Assembly: GCA_028689655.1 (NCBI GenBank) | Contig: JAQVCT010000004.1 | Coordinates: forward strand, 1-64,000 | DNA: 64,000 nt | Origin: Lachnospiraceae bacterium | GTDB taxonomy: Bacteria; Bacillota; Clostridia; Lachnospirales; Lachnospiraceae | Direction of reading: 5' to 3' | Part shown: positions 34,948 through 43,820 of the stretch, one piece after another | Layout of the letters: each line of letters opens with the position of its first letter | How positions within the stretch are numbered: the stretch's first letter is position 1 | Notes under the pieces: model-generated | What the model saw: only the letters and a program-made list of their open reading frames with translations | What the model was told of the DNA's origin: nothing | Database searches by the model: none | Program-made: the position numbers and the translations under genes

Positions 34948-35460
34948 TCAAATGTGATTCGAGAGGCTTAATCACCAGGCGCTCATCCGATCATGCGCAA
35001 CACAGGACAGGACGATCTATGCCCCACGGTTCACAGACAATTCAAAATTATTCATAAGCTTCCCGATTTTATAAATTGGGAATATTGTACCGATTTTCAT
35101 ACTGTTTGAGTATTTTCCCTTAGGGGATTACCATTCCTGTTTGAGGCTTTGACTGGATTTCAGCATGGGGTAGGGGGTGCCACAGGAACGCAGCCTAGGC
35201 AAATACGCAACCGCCGCGAATTACCTGTGGCACCCCCTACCCCATGCTGAAATCCAATCTAAGTTATGGCAGGAATGGAATAATCTCCTTAGGGAAAATG
35301 GGAGTTTATGAAATCGGTACAAAAGCCTGTTCCCAATTTATAAAATTGATGGAAGCTCTTTGAATGATTTTGTGTCTGTGAACCGTGGGGCATGGATCGT
35401 CCTGTCCTGGCACATAATCGGATGAGGGTCTGGTGACGAAACCTTCCGAATCACATTTGA
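34948..35460. repeat. 513-bp imperfect palindrome
   Basis: Left arm 34948-35186 (239 bases) and right arm 35224-35460 (237 bases) are inverted copies, roughly four-fifths identical by eye along their whole length. The inner 33 bp (35154-35186 with 35224-35256) pair perfectly. The loop is 37 bases with an 8-bp self-palindrome GCCTAGGC. Both outer ends read TCAAATGTGATTCG inward. The right end includes the last codons and stop (HQM) of the response-regulator gene. I see no open frame, transposase or known RNA family in it. A degenerate fragment is at 26222. Confidence 0.92.
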
Positions 35461-36881
35461 TGAATCTTGCGGTACTCTGTGGGGGAGACTCCGCTGATGG
35501 ACTTGAATGTCTTCATGAAATGTTTCTCATTCTCATAGCCGATCTTCCTGCTGATCTCCTGTATCCTGTCGTCGGTGTGTTCCAGCAGGCGCTTGGCTTC
35601 CTGGATGCGGATATTTTTCAGATAATTGACGAAATTGACCCCTGTATATTCCTTGAACACGATGGAAAACAGGGAATAATTCATGGAAACATGGTTGGAC
35701 ACCGTGGCCATATTCAGGTCTGTGGCATAGTGGCTCTTGATGTAGGTGATGGCCTGGTAGACCTTCTCCTGGTTGCGATCCACCTCCATATGCTCTTTCA
35801 GGAGTCGTTTCATCTGGGCGAACTGCTGATCCTCATATGTGATCCATGCATCCAGATTGAGGAACTCCAGCGGTTCCCGTCTCTGTCTCACGATCTCCGG
35901 ATAATTATCCTCCAGTCTGTCCCAGATATCATGGATGAGCTGTAAGATTGCCTGGGGTTCATATCTGCCGTGCTGTCCCTGAAAATAGAGATTGTGAAGC
36001 TCTTTTCCTGCCTGCTCCAGCTGTTCCGTGGGAAACTGGCGGGCAAACTTCTCAGCGAACTGTTCTGGCAGTTCCAGTTTCTCCTGGGTCGTTCCCCATT
36101 CCTTTTTCCCCCAGAGGAACATCTGGCCGCGCAGTCGCTGGAGTTCTTCCAGCCCTGTACGCATCTCCTCCAGGGAATGATGGATCTCACTTCCCGTCAC
36201 AAATCCGATCTGCCTCTCTTCCATGAGCTCTGTGAGTTGCTCCAGGGATTCCATGCCTTTATCCGTGGGAAAAAGGATCACGGACTGATGCCTTTCCCCT
36301 TCCAGAATCAGTTCCCGGGGCAGGAGCTCTGCCAGACTTCCGGCATCACAGCCTGCCATCGCCATACGGTAATCCTCCGTGCCCAGATCCTCCCTCACGG
36401 CTTCGGTAAGGGCTTCTTCCTCCGCTTTTCCCAGCTCTTTGCCTTCCAGCAGCATGGTCAGATGGTGAAAGAGAATCTTTCTTCCATTTTCTTCCCGTTT
36501 CTGCTCCTGCTCTATATTTTTCTCCATTTTCTGCAGGACTTCCTGAATACGCTCCCGCTTCACAGGCTTTAACACGTAATCGATCACGCCGTTTTTCAGC
36601 ATTTCCACTGCATAGTTAAAGTCATCATAACCACTGATCACCGCCGTCTGTGGGATATGTCTGCATTCCTGCATGGCATCCACCAGCGCTATTCCATCCA
36701 TCTTCGGCATCTTGATATCGGTGAACATAGCATCGACTTTCCGCTGTCGAATCAGCTCCAGTGCCTCCAGACCATTGCGGCACTCCAGGATCTCACCGAT
36801 GGGGATGCCCGTTCTTCTTGCCATGGCTGCGATGCCCTGGCGAATCATCTTTTCATCTTCTACGATCAACAATGTCTGCAT
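35451..36881 (-). CDS. YesN-type response regulator, AraC output (module 1)
   Basis: 476 residues. Receiver domain: LLIVEDEKMIRQGIAAMARR, phosphoacceptor Asp in AMFTDIKMPKMDG (near residue 54), ISGYDDFNYA and YVLKPVKR. The central linker is about 250 residues. The C-terminal AraC domain covers LNMATVSNHVSMNYSLFSIVFKEYTGVNFVNYLK and IQEISRKIGYENEKHFMKTFKSISGVSPTEYRK. It begins one base after the sensor kinase gene. The last three codons and the stop are shared with the end of the long palindrome. Presumed target: importer module 1 and the beta-glucoside enzymes upstream. Confidence 0.93.
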   Translation of the reverse strand: MQTLLIVEDEKMIRQGIAAMARRTGIPIGEILECRNGLEALELIRQRKVDAMFTDIKMPKMDGIALVDAMQECRHIPQTAVISGYDDFNYAVEMLKNGVIDYVLKPVKRERIQEVLQKMEKNIEQEQKREENGRKILFHHLTMLLEGKELGKAEEEALTEAVREDLGTEDYRMAMAGCDAGSLAELLPRELILEGERHQSVILFPTDKGMESLEQLTELMEERQIGFVTGSEIHHSLEEMRTGLEELQRLRGQMFLWGKKEWGTTQEKLELPEQFAEKFARQFPTEQLEQAGKELHNLYFQGQHGRYEPQAILQLIHDIWDRLEDNYPEIVRQRREPLEFLNLDAWITYEDQQFAQMKRLLKEHMEVDRNQEKVYQAITYIKSHYATDLNMATVSNHVSMNYSLFSIVFKEYTGVNFVNYLKNIRIQEAKRLLEHTDDRIQEISRKIGYENEKHFMKTFKSISGVSPTEYRKIHQM

Positions 36882-36882
36882 A

Positions 36883-38682
36883 TTATACGCTCCTGTTCCA
36901 CACTTTTTCCTCTGTCACCGGAAGATGTACACTGATCTTGGTGTAACACCCTTCCCTGGAGGCTACGGTAATTCCATACTCTTCTCCAAAACATAGCTGG
37001 ATCCGATCCTGAACATTTTTCAGTCCGATGCCGTTTCCACTGCCGCCGCTGACCTCGATTTCTCCCTTGATCTTATGCATCAGCACTTCCACCTGCTGGT
37101 CATCCATCCCGATACCGGAGTCTGTGATCTCTATGGTGTAATCCTTCCTGCCCATCATGGCCTTGATGTAGATGGTGGCATCCTCCGAAAGTTCCTCGAT
37201 GCCATGGCAGATGGCATTCTCTATGATGGGCTGCAGAGACATCTTTGGAATCTGCTGACTGTAGATTTCCTCCGGCATGTTCACCGAGAGATGTATCTCA
37301 AAGTCATACCGCAGGTTCATAAGCTGGATATAGTTGCGGATATATTCCACTTCCTGTCCCACCGTCACATTGCTCTTCGTCCATTTCATGCCATAGCGGA
37401 GCAGTTCCCCCAGTGCTGTGATAGCATCTGAGATATCGTAGCGTTCATCGATCTCTGCCATCATCTTGATGGATTCCAGCACGTTATAGATGAAATGTGC
37501 ATTGATCTGATTCTGCAGTGCCTTGATCTCCGAATTTTTTACCAGGGTCTCCCTCTGAATGCCCTCACTCATCAATTCTTTGATCTGGTCCATCATCTTA
37601 TTCATCTGACCGCCCAGTTCACTCATCTCATCCTCACCGTCATCATTGAAATGAATGTCAAGATTACCCGCCTGCACCTCATGGGTCTCCTCCAGAATCA
37701 GATAGAATCTCTGCAGGATCCTGCCCACCAGATGATTGATCAGAATCGCCATGAGTACTGACAGTACCGCCAGCAGGATCACAAAGATCGTTCCGATCCC
37801 ATTCAGGACTGCGAGATTGCCGGTAATGTCCTTTACCAGGATCAGTTCACTATCCAGTTCACTGATATACATATGTGCCGCTACGATATCTCTGCCCGCA
37901 CATTTCCTGCTGAAGGTCACCGCCGCCTTTTCATTCTGATAGTCCTTTGAAATCTGTTTTGCTATTTTTTCCACATTCTCTTCCGGCATACTTGCAAAAT
38001 GCATGGTACCGTCATGCTCGATGAGACAGCCCCATCCATCATTCATGGCGGCATACATTTCTGGAAACATATTTTCCATGGTCATGGATGCTTCCACTGT
38101 GCCAATGCGCTGTTTTTCCCTGTTGAATACAGGTGTCATCAGGCCCACCAACTGTCGTCTGTTTTCTCCTTCACTGACAGAGAAGATCTTGTCCTGATAT
38201 CCGATCTTCCATCCTTCCGGATAGTCAGACCAGATCTGTTTCTCCATACGGGACTTCTGATACAGAATGGGCATCATCTCCTGCACGCGGTCATTACTTC
38301 CATAAACACGGACACCGTACAGTGACGCATTATTATTCACCAGTCGTTCCAGAGATGCCACATCTGTATTCTTAAATGAGAGGATCTCATCAATGGTGAA
38401 CTTCTCCCCGTCATGAGCTTTTTCCAGAAACGCGAGCAGATTCTCATCCTTCTGGAAAAACTGTGTGACCATATTGATTGCTTTTAGATTGTTCTCCACT
38501 TCCTCCTGGCTGCGTTCCATATTATATTCCATCTGACTGATGTTATCGTTTACCACGCTTCGCTTAAATAAGAGCAGGAGAATAGCGGAGAGGCAGATGA
38601 TGGGCACCATGACCAGTATGCCTATGGATATGGTAAATTTATGATTCAATTTTAATCGGGAAAACCACTTTTTTATTTTCAT
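36883..38682 (-). CDS. YesM-type sensor histidine kinase (module 1)
   Basis: 599 residues. First membrane segment FTISIGILVMVPIICLSAILLLLF, extracellular sensor domain of about 240 residues, second segment GIGTIFVILLAVLSVLMAILI, then HAMP. The kinase histidine lies in NQINAHFIYNVLESIKM, and the ATP-binding boxes are PIIENAICHGI and DSGIGM...GNGIGLKNVQDRI. Upstream, a 170-base gap with three small hairpins separates it from a binding-protein gene. The binding protein directly before it could be its signalling partner. Confidence 0.93.
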   Translation of the reverse strand: MKIKKWFSRLKLNHKFTISIGILVMVPIICLSAILLLLFKRSVVNDNISQMEYNMERSQEEVENNLKAINMVTQFFQKDENLLAFLEKAHDGEKFTIDEILSFKNTDVASLERLVNNNASLYGVRVYGSNDRVQEMMPILYQKSRMEKQIWSDYPEGWKIGYQDKIFSVSEGENRRQLVGLMTPVFNREKQRIGTVEASMTMENMFPEMYAAMNDGWGCLIEHDGTMHFASMPEENVEKIAKQISKDYQNEKAAVTFSRKCAGRDIVAAHMYISELDSELILVKDITGNLAVLNGIGTIFVILLAVLSVLMAILINHLVGRILQRFYLILEETHEVQAGNLDIHFNDDGEDEMSELGGQMNKMMDQIKELMSEGIQRETLVKNSEIKALQNQINAHFIYNVLESIKMMAEIDERYDISDAITALGELLRYGMKWTKSNVTVGQEVEYIRNYIQLMNLRYDFEIHLSVNMPEEIYSQQIPKMSLQPIIENAICHGIEELSEDATIYIKAMMGRKDYTIEITDSGIGMDDQQVEVLMHKIKGEIEVSGGSGNGIGLKNVQDRIQLCFGEEYGITVASREGCYTKISVHLPVTEEKVWNRSV

Positions 38683-38703
38683 ACGATTTCCTTTGCTCTA
38701 GAA

Positions 38704-38815
38704 CAAAGTGTCTTCGACACTCTTATGTTACCACTACTTTAATGACACTTTGGGCGGATCTTAGCAGTATCATTTATGATGCTGCCAATAGGAAATTTCG
38801 AAGGAATTTCCTATT
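38704..38815. other. Cluster of three hairpins between binding-protein and kinase genes
   Basis: (1) CAAAGTGTC 38704-38712 can pair with GACACTTTG 38744-38752, or locally with 38716-38721. (2) GCAGTATCAT 38764-38773 pairs with ATGATGCTGC 38776-38785. (3) AATAGGAAATT 38787-38797 pairs perfectly with AATTTCCTATT 38805-38815. None has a T-run on the minus strand, so RNA processing or attenuation is more likely than simple termination. Confidence 0.55.
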
Positions 38816-38852
38816 AAATCAAATATCCTGATTCATCCTAATTCGTCCAAAT

Positions 38853-40442
38853 TTACCTCATATCCAGTTTTTCCTTCGCCCGTTTCATGTTCTCCGTTTT
38901 CTCAGCCTGTACTTTCGAAAAGCCCATTTTCTCCCTCTGCACGACTGCCTCAGATACGATGCGATCGAACTCCTCATCGCTGTCCGCCAGCAGCAGGGAG
39001 GGCAGAGTCTCGCCCCAAAGCTGGTTCAGTTCATCATACATGGCGCTGTCTTTGATCTTCTGTGTGGGCTGGTAATCATACTGTCCTGCATACGCAGCGT
39101 AAGGCCAGGACCACTCCTTCAACTGAGACACATAGTCCGGCGTCTCCTGGGGATATTTTAAAGGCATGGTGAGATCCTGGAACATCCAGTAGCAATAATC
39201 CGCTCCGTACTTCTCATCATATGCTTTGCGGTCTGTGTTCAACAGTTCCTGCACCTCCGGGTTCAACACCACCTTGCCGTCCACCACTTCATAAGTGACG
39301 CCCTCCGTGCCCAGATAGGTCTCCATCTGTCCTTTCTCACTGATGAGATACTCCACAAATTTAATTGCTTTTTCCGGATCTTTACATTTTCTGGAGATCA
39401 GAGTCACCGTCCATCCATTCATGCCATTCACAGACAGTCTGGGATCCTCCCCCCTGGAATTTCCCGGGCCATCTACAGCTATATAGATCCGTTCCGGATT
39501 CTCTGCTGCCAGACTCTTCTGCTGATCCAGAATATCCGTATACTGGTACATCATGCAGAAATAACGTCCCTGTCCGATCTTCTCGTCCATCTGGGTACGC
39601 GTATCCACGAAAATATCCGGTGCCAGATAGCCTTCCTCTCCCAATCTGCGGAAGAATTTCAGCCAGGACAGATATTCCGGATCTGTATATCGGTCATAGA
39701 TCTCCCCATCCTTCTCCATGGGTACCGCCAGGAAATCCATGAGATATTTATCAAAAGAGACACACCCCATGTTGTCAAATACATGAGCGCCTATGGGAAT
39801 CAGTGGTCTGCCATCCACCTGCGGATACAGCTCCACCGCCTTTTTCACTGCGGCTTCAAATCCCTCCTGGGTGGACATATCCGGGCTGCCAATAGCCTCG
39901 TAGATATCCTTCCGTACCAGGAATGTCTCATTGGATGAGATGTTATGGTAAGTCTCCAGATCCTGCGGGGTGTAGAAGGAGTTGGGGTAGCAGTACACAT
40001 TTCCATCCTCGTTGGTATACCATTTCAACGCTTTTTCGTCCGCCACTTCCCAGAATTGAGAATCATATTTGCCTGCCAGTTCGTTATAGGCATAGACCAT
40101 GTTCTTGTCGATCATTTCCTGTACCTGTGGCTCCCAGCAGCCCAATGTGATCAGATCCGGCAGGGCATTGGCATTGATGAGGGCGTCCAGTTTCTCACTC
40201 TCATTTCCGGAAGGAGATGAAAAGCGGACGGAAACATCTGTCTGATCAGTGATGGCTTTGGACACCAGATTCTCTCCCCAGTTTCCATGAAACCAGGAAA
40301 AATTTACATACCAGTCCAGCGTCGTCGACTCATTCTGCTCTGCGTCCGTCTTCTGTTCTCCCATATTCAGCCATACACACGCTGCCACCGCCAGTGTGCC
40401 TACTATAACAGCAGTTATGACAACGACTTTTTCCAGTTTCAT
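38853..40442 (-). CDS. Extracellular solute-binding lipoprotein, LplA/YtcQ-like (second binding protein of module 1)
   Basis: 529 residues. Signal anchor KVVVITAVIVGTLAVAAC with lipobox VAAC near residue 22, then an acidic linker. The body is a large type-I solute-binding fold: KLDALINANALPDLITLGCW, NGWTVTLISRKCKDPEKAIKFVEYLISEKGQ and TPDYVSQLKEWSWPYAAYAGQYDYQPT. These larger proteins usually pair with LplB/LplC permeases. Here it is separated from the permeases by a hairpin and lies directly before the sensor kinase, so it may serve sensing as much as transport. Confidence 0.88.
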   Translation of the reverse strand: MKLEKVVVITAVIVGTLAVAACVWLNMGEQKTDAEQNESTTLDWYVNFSWFHGNWGENLVSKAITDQTDVSVRFSSPSGNESEKLDALINANALPDLITLGCWEPQVQEMIDKNMVYAYNELAGKYDSQFWEVADEKALKWYTNEDGNVYCYPNSFYTPQDLETYHNISSNETFLVRKDIYEAIGSPDMSTQEGFEAAVKKAVELYPQVDGRPLIPIGAHVFDNMGCVSFDKYLMDFLAVPMEKDGEIYDRYTDPEYLSWLKFFRRLGEEGYLAPDIFVDTRTQMDEKIGQGRYFCMMYQYTDILDQQKSLAAENPERIYIAVDGPGNSRGEDPRLSVNGMNGWTVTLISRKCKDPEKAIKFVEYLISEKGQMETYLGTEGVTYEVVDGKVVLNPEVQELLNTDRKAYDEKYGADYCYWMFQDLTMPLKYPQETPDYVSQLKEWSWPYAAYAGQYDYQPTQKIKDSAMYDELNQLWGETLPSLLLADSDEEFDRIVSEAVVQREKMGFSKVQAEKTENMKRAKEKLDMR

Positions 40443-40510
40443 AATGACCTCCCTGCTCTTTCCTTTGACTGCTCATTGTTTTCATAAATAGTAACATAAA
40501 AATACGTCAA

Positions 40511-40535
40511 GAGACAGTGCATTTTACACTGTCTC
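40511..40535 (-). terminator. Hairpin after importer module 1
   Basis: A perfect 9-bp stem GAGACAGTG / CACTGTCTC with a 7-base loop, lying between the permease stop (40671) and the next start (40442). On the minus strand it is followed by TTGACGTATTTTT: a weak T-run or the start of a new promoter. The rest of 40443-40670 holds short pyrimidine repeats (TTATTTCTTTCCTG, plus strand). Confidence 0.6.
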
Positions 40536-40670
40536 CCACTACTATTACCTATTCCTGTTTTATCTGCTGTCTATCATTTCCTTATTACGAATTTCCTTAT
40601 CATCTATTACTTTTTACCTATTATTTCTTACCTGTTATTTCTTTCCTGTTATTTCTTTCCTGCTGTTGCC

Positions 40671-41498
40671 TTACTCTTTCACGCCGCCAGCGGTAATGCC
40701 TCCTATAATATAGCGGGACAGGAACGCAAATGCGATGAGGATCGGTATGACGGAGATGGCAACTGCCAGGTAAATAGCACCCTGGTTACTTACGATATCC
40801 TGTGATGCATTCATGGATGCCACCATGACCGGAAGGGTGAACTTGCTTGGTGTGGTGAGCAATACCATGGGCAGCAGGTAGTTATTCCAGGAACCGATAA
40901 AGGCACCGATGGACATGGTGGCGATTCCGGGACTCATGATGGGAAGTACGATCCTGTGGAAAATATAAAACTCTCCTGCACCATCAATACGTGCCGCCTC
41001 CAGCAGAGCTGGGGAAAGTGTTGCCTTGAGGAACTGACGCAGGAAAAAGATCGTAGCCGGACTTGCGATTGCCGGGATAATCAGTGGAATATAGCTGTCC
41101 ACCAGTCCCAGCGCATTTACCAGATCATAGAATCCCAGCAGTCCCAACTGTGTGGGAATCATCATGAAAATAATGATTCCTGTAAAAATAATATTTTTAC
41201 CTTTGAATTTATAGACAGCCAGGCCATAAGCTGCCAATGCAGAAAAGTACGCCGTCAATGCGGTACTGGTCACTGCCACCAGCAAACTGTTTCCCAATCC
41301 GCGGAACAGATTGAAATAGCCAGATACCGTCTCCCAGTTATCTGCAACTGCATCACCGGGAATCAGGGTAAAGCCGGTCATAATCTCATTTCCGGTACGG
41401 GTGGCATTGATGATCATCATCAGGAACGGAAAGAGGCAAAGCATCGACAGCAGGATCAATGCAGCATGCAATACTGTCTTTTTAATATTTCGTGTCAT
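40671..41498 (-). CDS. Carbohydrate ABC transporter permease, MalG type (module 1)
   Basis: 275 residues, six membrane segments. The EAA loop LLEAARIDGAGEFYIFHRIVLPIMSPGIAT lies near residues 184-213, and the C-terminus is SRYIIGGITAGGVKE. It follows the MalF-type permease with three bases between. It probably imports the oligosaccharide cleaved by the neighbouring phosphorylase and GH3 enzyme; this link is from gene order. Confidence 0.93.
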   Translation of the reverse strand: MTRNIKKTVLHAALILLSMLCLFPFLMMIINATRTGNEIMTGFTLIPGDAVADNWETVSGYFNLFRGLGNSLLVAVTSTALTAYFSALAAYGLAVYKFKGKNIIFTGIIIFMMIPTQLGLLGFYDLVNALGLVDSYIPLIIPAIASPATIFFLRQFLKATLSPALLEAARIDGAGEFYIFHRIVLPIMSPGIATMSIGAFIGSWNNYLLPMVLLTTPSKFTLPVMVASMNASQDIVSNQGAIYLAVAISVIPILIAFAFLSRYIIGGITAGGVKE

Positions 41499-41501
41499 CT
41501 T

Positions 41502-42401
41502 CTAATCCTCCTTCTTCCCATACATGACTTTATATTCGATGGCAGATACGATACCGATGATGAAGAACAGCAGGTATGCAATGGCACCGGCATATCCTAC
41601 ATTATTGTATTTAAATGCGGAATTATACAGATACAGCACCACGGTATTCAACGCATTGGAAGGAGCACCTGCACCGTCTGTGATCAGGAACGGAATATCA
41701 AAGAGCTGTAGTCCCCCGATCAGTGATGTGATCGCCACATAGAGCAGGATCGGTTTCAACAGTGGAATGATGATGGAACCAAAGGTTCTCCATCTTCCCG
41801 CGCCGTCTATGGCCGCCGCTTCGAAATAGTCCCTGGAAATACCCTGCACCCCGGCCATCAGCATGATGAAGGAGTTGCCGAACCACATCCAGGCACCGAT
41901 CACAGCCACCACGAGCTGCGCCGTTCCAGGCTGACCCAGCCAGTTAATACCACTTTTGATGATACCAGCTTTGATCAGAATCTGATTCAGACTTCCGAAC
42001 TGCCAGTCTAACAGTACCTTGAAGAGAAAAGCCACACTGGTCGCTGCGATGAGATTGGGCAGGTAGAACAGTGCACGATAGACGGAAAGTCCTCTCATCT
42101 TATATTTGATATCCGAAAAGACAATGGTCAGTAAAAAGGCAAGTCCCAACTGGAGTACGATGTTGATCCCCCAGATCTTTGCCGTATTTCCCAGTGCTGT
42201 CCAGAATATGGGATCTGTGACCACACGTTTGTAATTGTCAAATCCTATAAAGGTCGGTGCGCCATACCCCTTATACTGGGTAAAACTCAGATAAAGGGTA
42301 CGAATGACCGGATAGGCACTGAATATTAAAAATACAATCAGAAATGGAGCCACGAACACATAGCCCATATGATTCATATCTTTTTTCTTCTTTCCCGTCA
42401 T
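41502..42401 (-). CDS. Carbohydrate ABC transporter permease, MalF type (module 1)
   Basis: 299 residues, six membrane segments. The EAA loop YFEAAAIDGAGRWRTFGSIIIPLLKPILLY is near residues 190-219. AGGAAGG precedes the ATG. It sits between the binding protein (13 bases) and the MalG-type permease (3 bases). Confidence 0.93.
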   Translation of the reverse strand: MTGKKKKDMNHMGYVFVAPFLIVFLIFSAYPVIRTLYLSFTQYKGYGAPTFIGFDNYKRVVTDPIFWTALGNTAKIWGINIVLQLGLAFLLTIVFSDIKYKMRGLSVYRALFYLPNLIAATSVAFLFKVLLDWQFGSLNQILIKAGIIKSGINWLGQPGTAQLVVAVIGAWMWFGNSFIMLMAGVQGISRDYFEAAAIDGAGRWRTFGSIIIPLLKPILLYVAITSLIGGLQLFDIPFLITDGAGAPSNALNTVVLYLYNSAFKYNNVGYAGAIAYLLFFIIGIVSAIEYKVMYGKKED

Positions 42402-42414
42402 AATATATTCCTTC

Positions 42415-43743
42415 CTACTCAGACAGTTCTGGATAAGCTGATTTTGCTTTGTCGTAGAACTCTTTCATTGCTTCCTCTTTTGTCTTTTCACCTTTTTGAA
42501 CGCTTTCGATGGCTGCACCATAGAACACCTTCAACTGATCGTCATATCTGGTAACGGTAGTGTAATCGATCTTCTGTGCTTCCTCGTAGAAGAACTGGTA
42601 AGTCTTCTGATTGCCGTAAGCTTCGTTTTCTTTATCCTTGTACTCTTCCAACACAGATTTCATGGATACGATATCACCCTTGGAGGTCTCTGCCCACCAT
42701 TTGGAAGTCTCTTCCGTTAATGTTACATATTTCACAAAGTCCCATGCCTGTGCTTTATTTTTGCTGTATGCACTGATTCCCACGAATGTACCACCACCAA
42801 AATAGGATGTGGGACCTGCACATACGCCATAGTTACCAGCGTTGTCTTTTGCATTATCACGGATGGTCAGAGATCCCCATGATGGCAATGCGTATGCAAA
42901 TACCTGTGTCTGCTCTGCGTTGGCATCCACTTCATCAAGCTCCTGCCACTCTGCATTCATAGGGATAGGGCCTGCCATGGAAGAGAACCATGCAGCGGAC
43001 CATTCCGGTGCAAATGCAACTAACTTATTCTGATACAGATCTATTGCGGTATCCATATATTCTTTTTTCTCATCGGAGATGTTGATCTTGCCATCTACCA
43101 CCCATGGATCAGTGATGGCGAACCAGCGAAGGCTTCCTGTATCGGAGAAGATACGGTATCCTTTGTCACGCACTTCCTGTGCAGTCTGTTTAATCGTGGC
43201 ATAATCTTTGAATTTCTCACCGATGACTGCCGGATCATCTGTTCCGTATACATCCTGTGCAAGATCACGGCGATAGTAGATACCACCTGGTGTTGCCTGG
43301 TAGCTGATGGCACGGACATTGCCCTCTGCATCCTGACCAGCTTTCCATACATAGTCAACCAGTTTGTCACTGTATTCATCTGCATTGTATGGATCTGCAC
43401 TGAGGTTCTCAAAATAGCCTGCATCCTCAAAATCCGGAAGCATCTGTGGCTCACCCACGATAATATCAGGTGTTGCTGCTTTTCCACGCAGTGCAGCGGA
43501 AAGCTTTGTGGTGTAATCTGCAGGGGGGATGATCACGGTCTCGATCTGTACATCTTTATTTGTCTCCATGTAATGTTTTGCAAAATTTTCCAAATCCTCT
43601 GACAGTGTCCAGATCACTAATTTTCCAGAATTACTGTCTGCTGCTGCGCTGTCTGTCGCGCTCTCCGCTTTGTTGCCACATCCCACCATGGACAGCACCA
43701 TGATCCCTGCCAGTGCCATGCTCATTATCTTTTTCATTTTCAT
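42415..43743 (-). CDS. Extracellular sugar-binding lipoprotein of ABC importer (module 1)
   Basis: 442 residues from the ATG at 43743 (MKMKKIMSMALAGIMVLSMVGC), nine bases after AGGAGG; an earlier in-frame ATG would add 16 basic residues. The lipobox is SMVGC. The fold is a family 1 binding protein: GKLVIWTLSEDLENFAKHYMETNKDVQIETV, PDIIVGEPQMLPDFEDAGYFENL and AYSKNKAQAWDFVKYVTLTEETSKWW. It lies immediately after the GH3 and phosphorylase genes, so beta-gluco-oligosaccharides are the likely ligand. Confidence 0.93.
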   Translation of the reverse strand: MKMKKIMSMALAGIMVLSMVGCGNKAESATDSAAADSNSGKLVIWTLSEDLENFAKHYMETNKDVQIETVIIPPADYTTKLSAALRGKAATPDIIVGEPQMLPDFEDAGYFENLSADPYNADEYSDKLVDYVWKAGQDAEGNVRAISYQATPGGIYYRRDLAQDVYGTDDPAVIGEKFKDYATIKQTAQEVRDKGYRIFSDTGSLRWFAITDPWVVDGKINISDEKKEYMDTAIDLYQNKLVAFAPEWSAAWFSSMAGPIPMNAEWQELDEVDANAEQTQVFAYALPSWGSLTIRDNAKDNAGNYGVCAGPTSYFGGGTFVGISAYSKNKAQAWDFVKYVTLTEETSKWWAETSKGDIVSMKSVLEEYKDKENEAYGNQKTYQFFYEEAQKIDYTTVTRYDDQLKVFYGAAIESVQKGEKTKEEAMKEFYDKAKSAYPELSE

Positions 43744-43820
43744 TCCTGTAATCCTCCTTGAATTTTTCTTACATTTTCTAACTGTAGACACAGTATAGCT
43801 GAATCATCCTCTCGAAAAAA

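Noticed and set aside
35433-35945. Plus-strand open frame starting in the palindrome's right arm
   Set aside because: Its body is antisense to the response regulator; no ribosome site, so it is not evidence that the palindrome encodes a protein.
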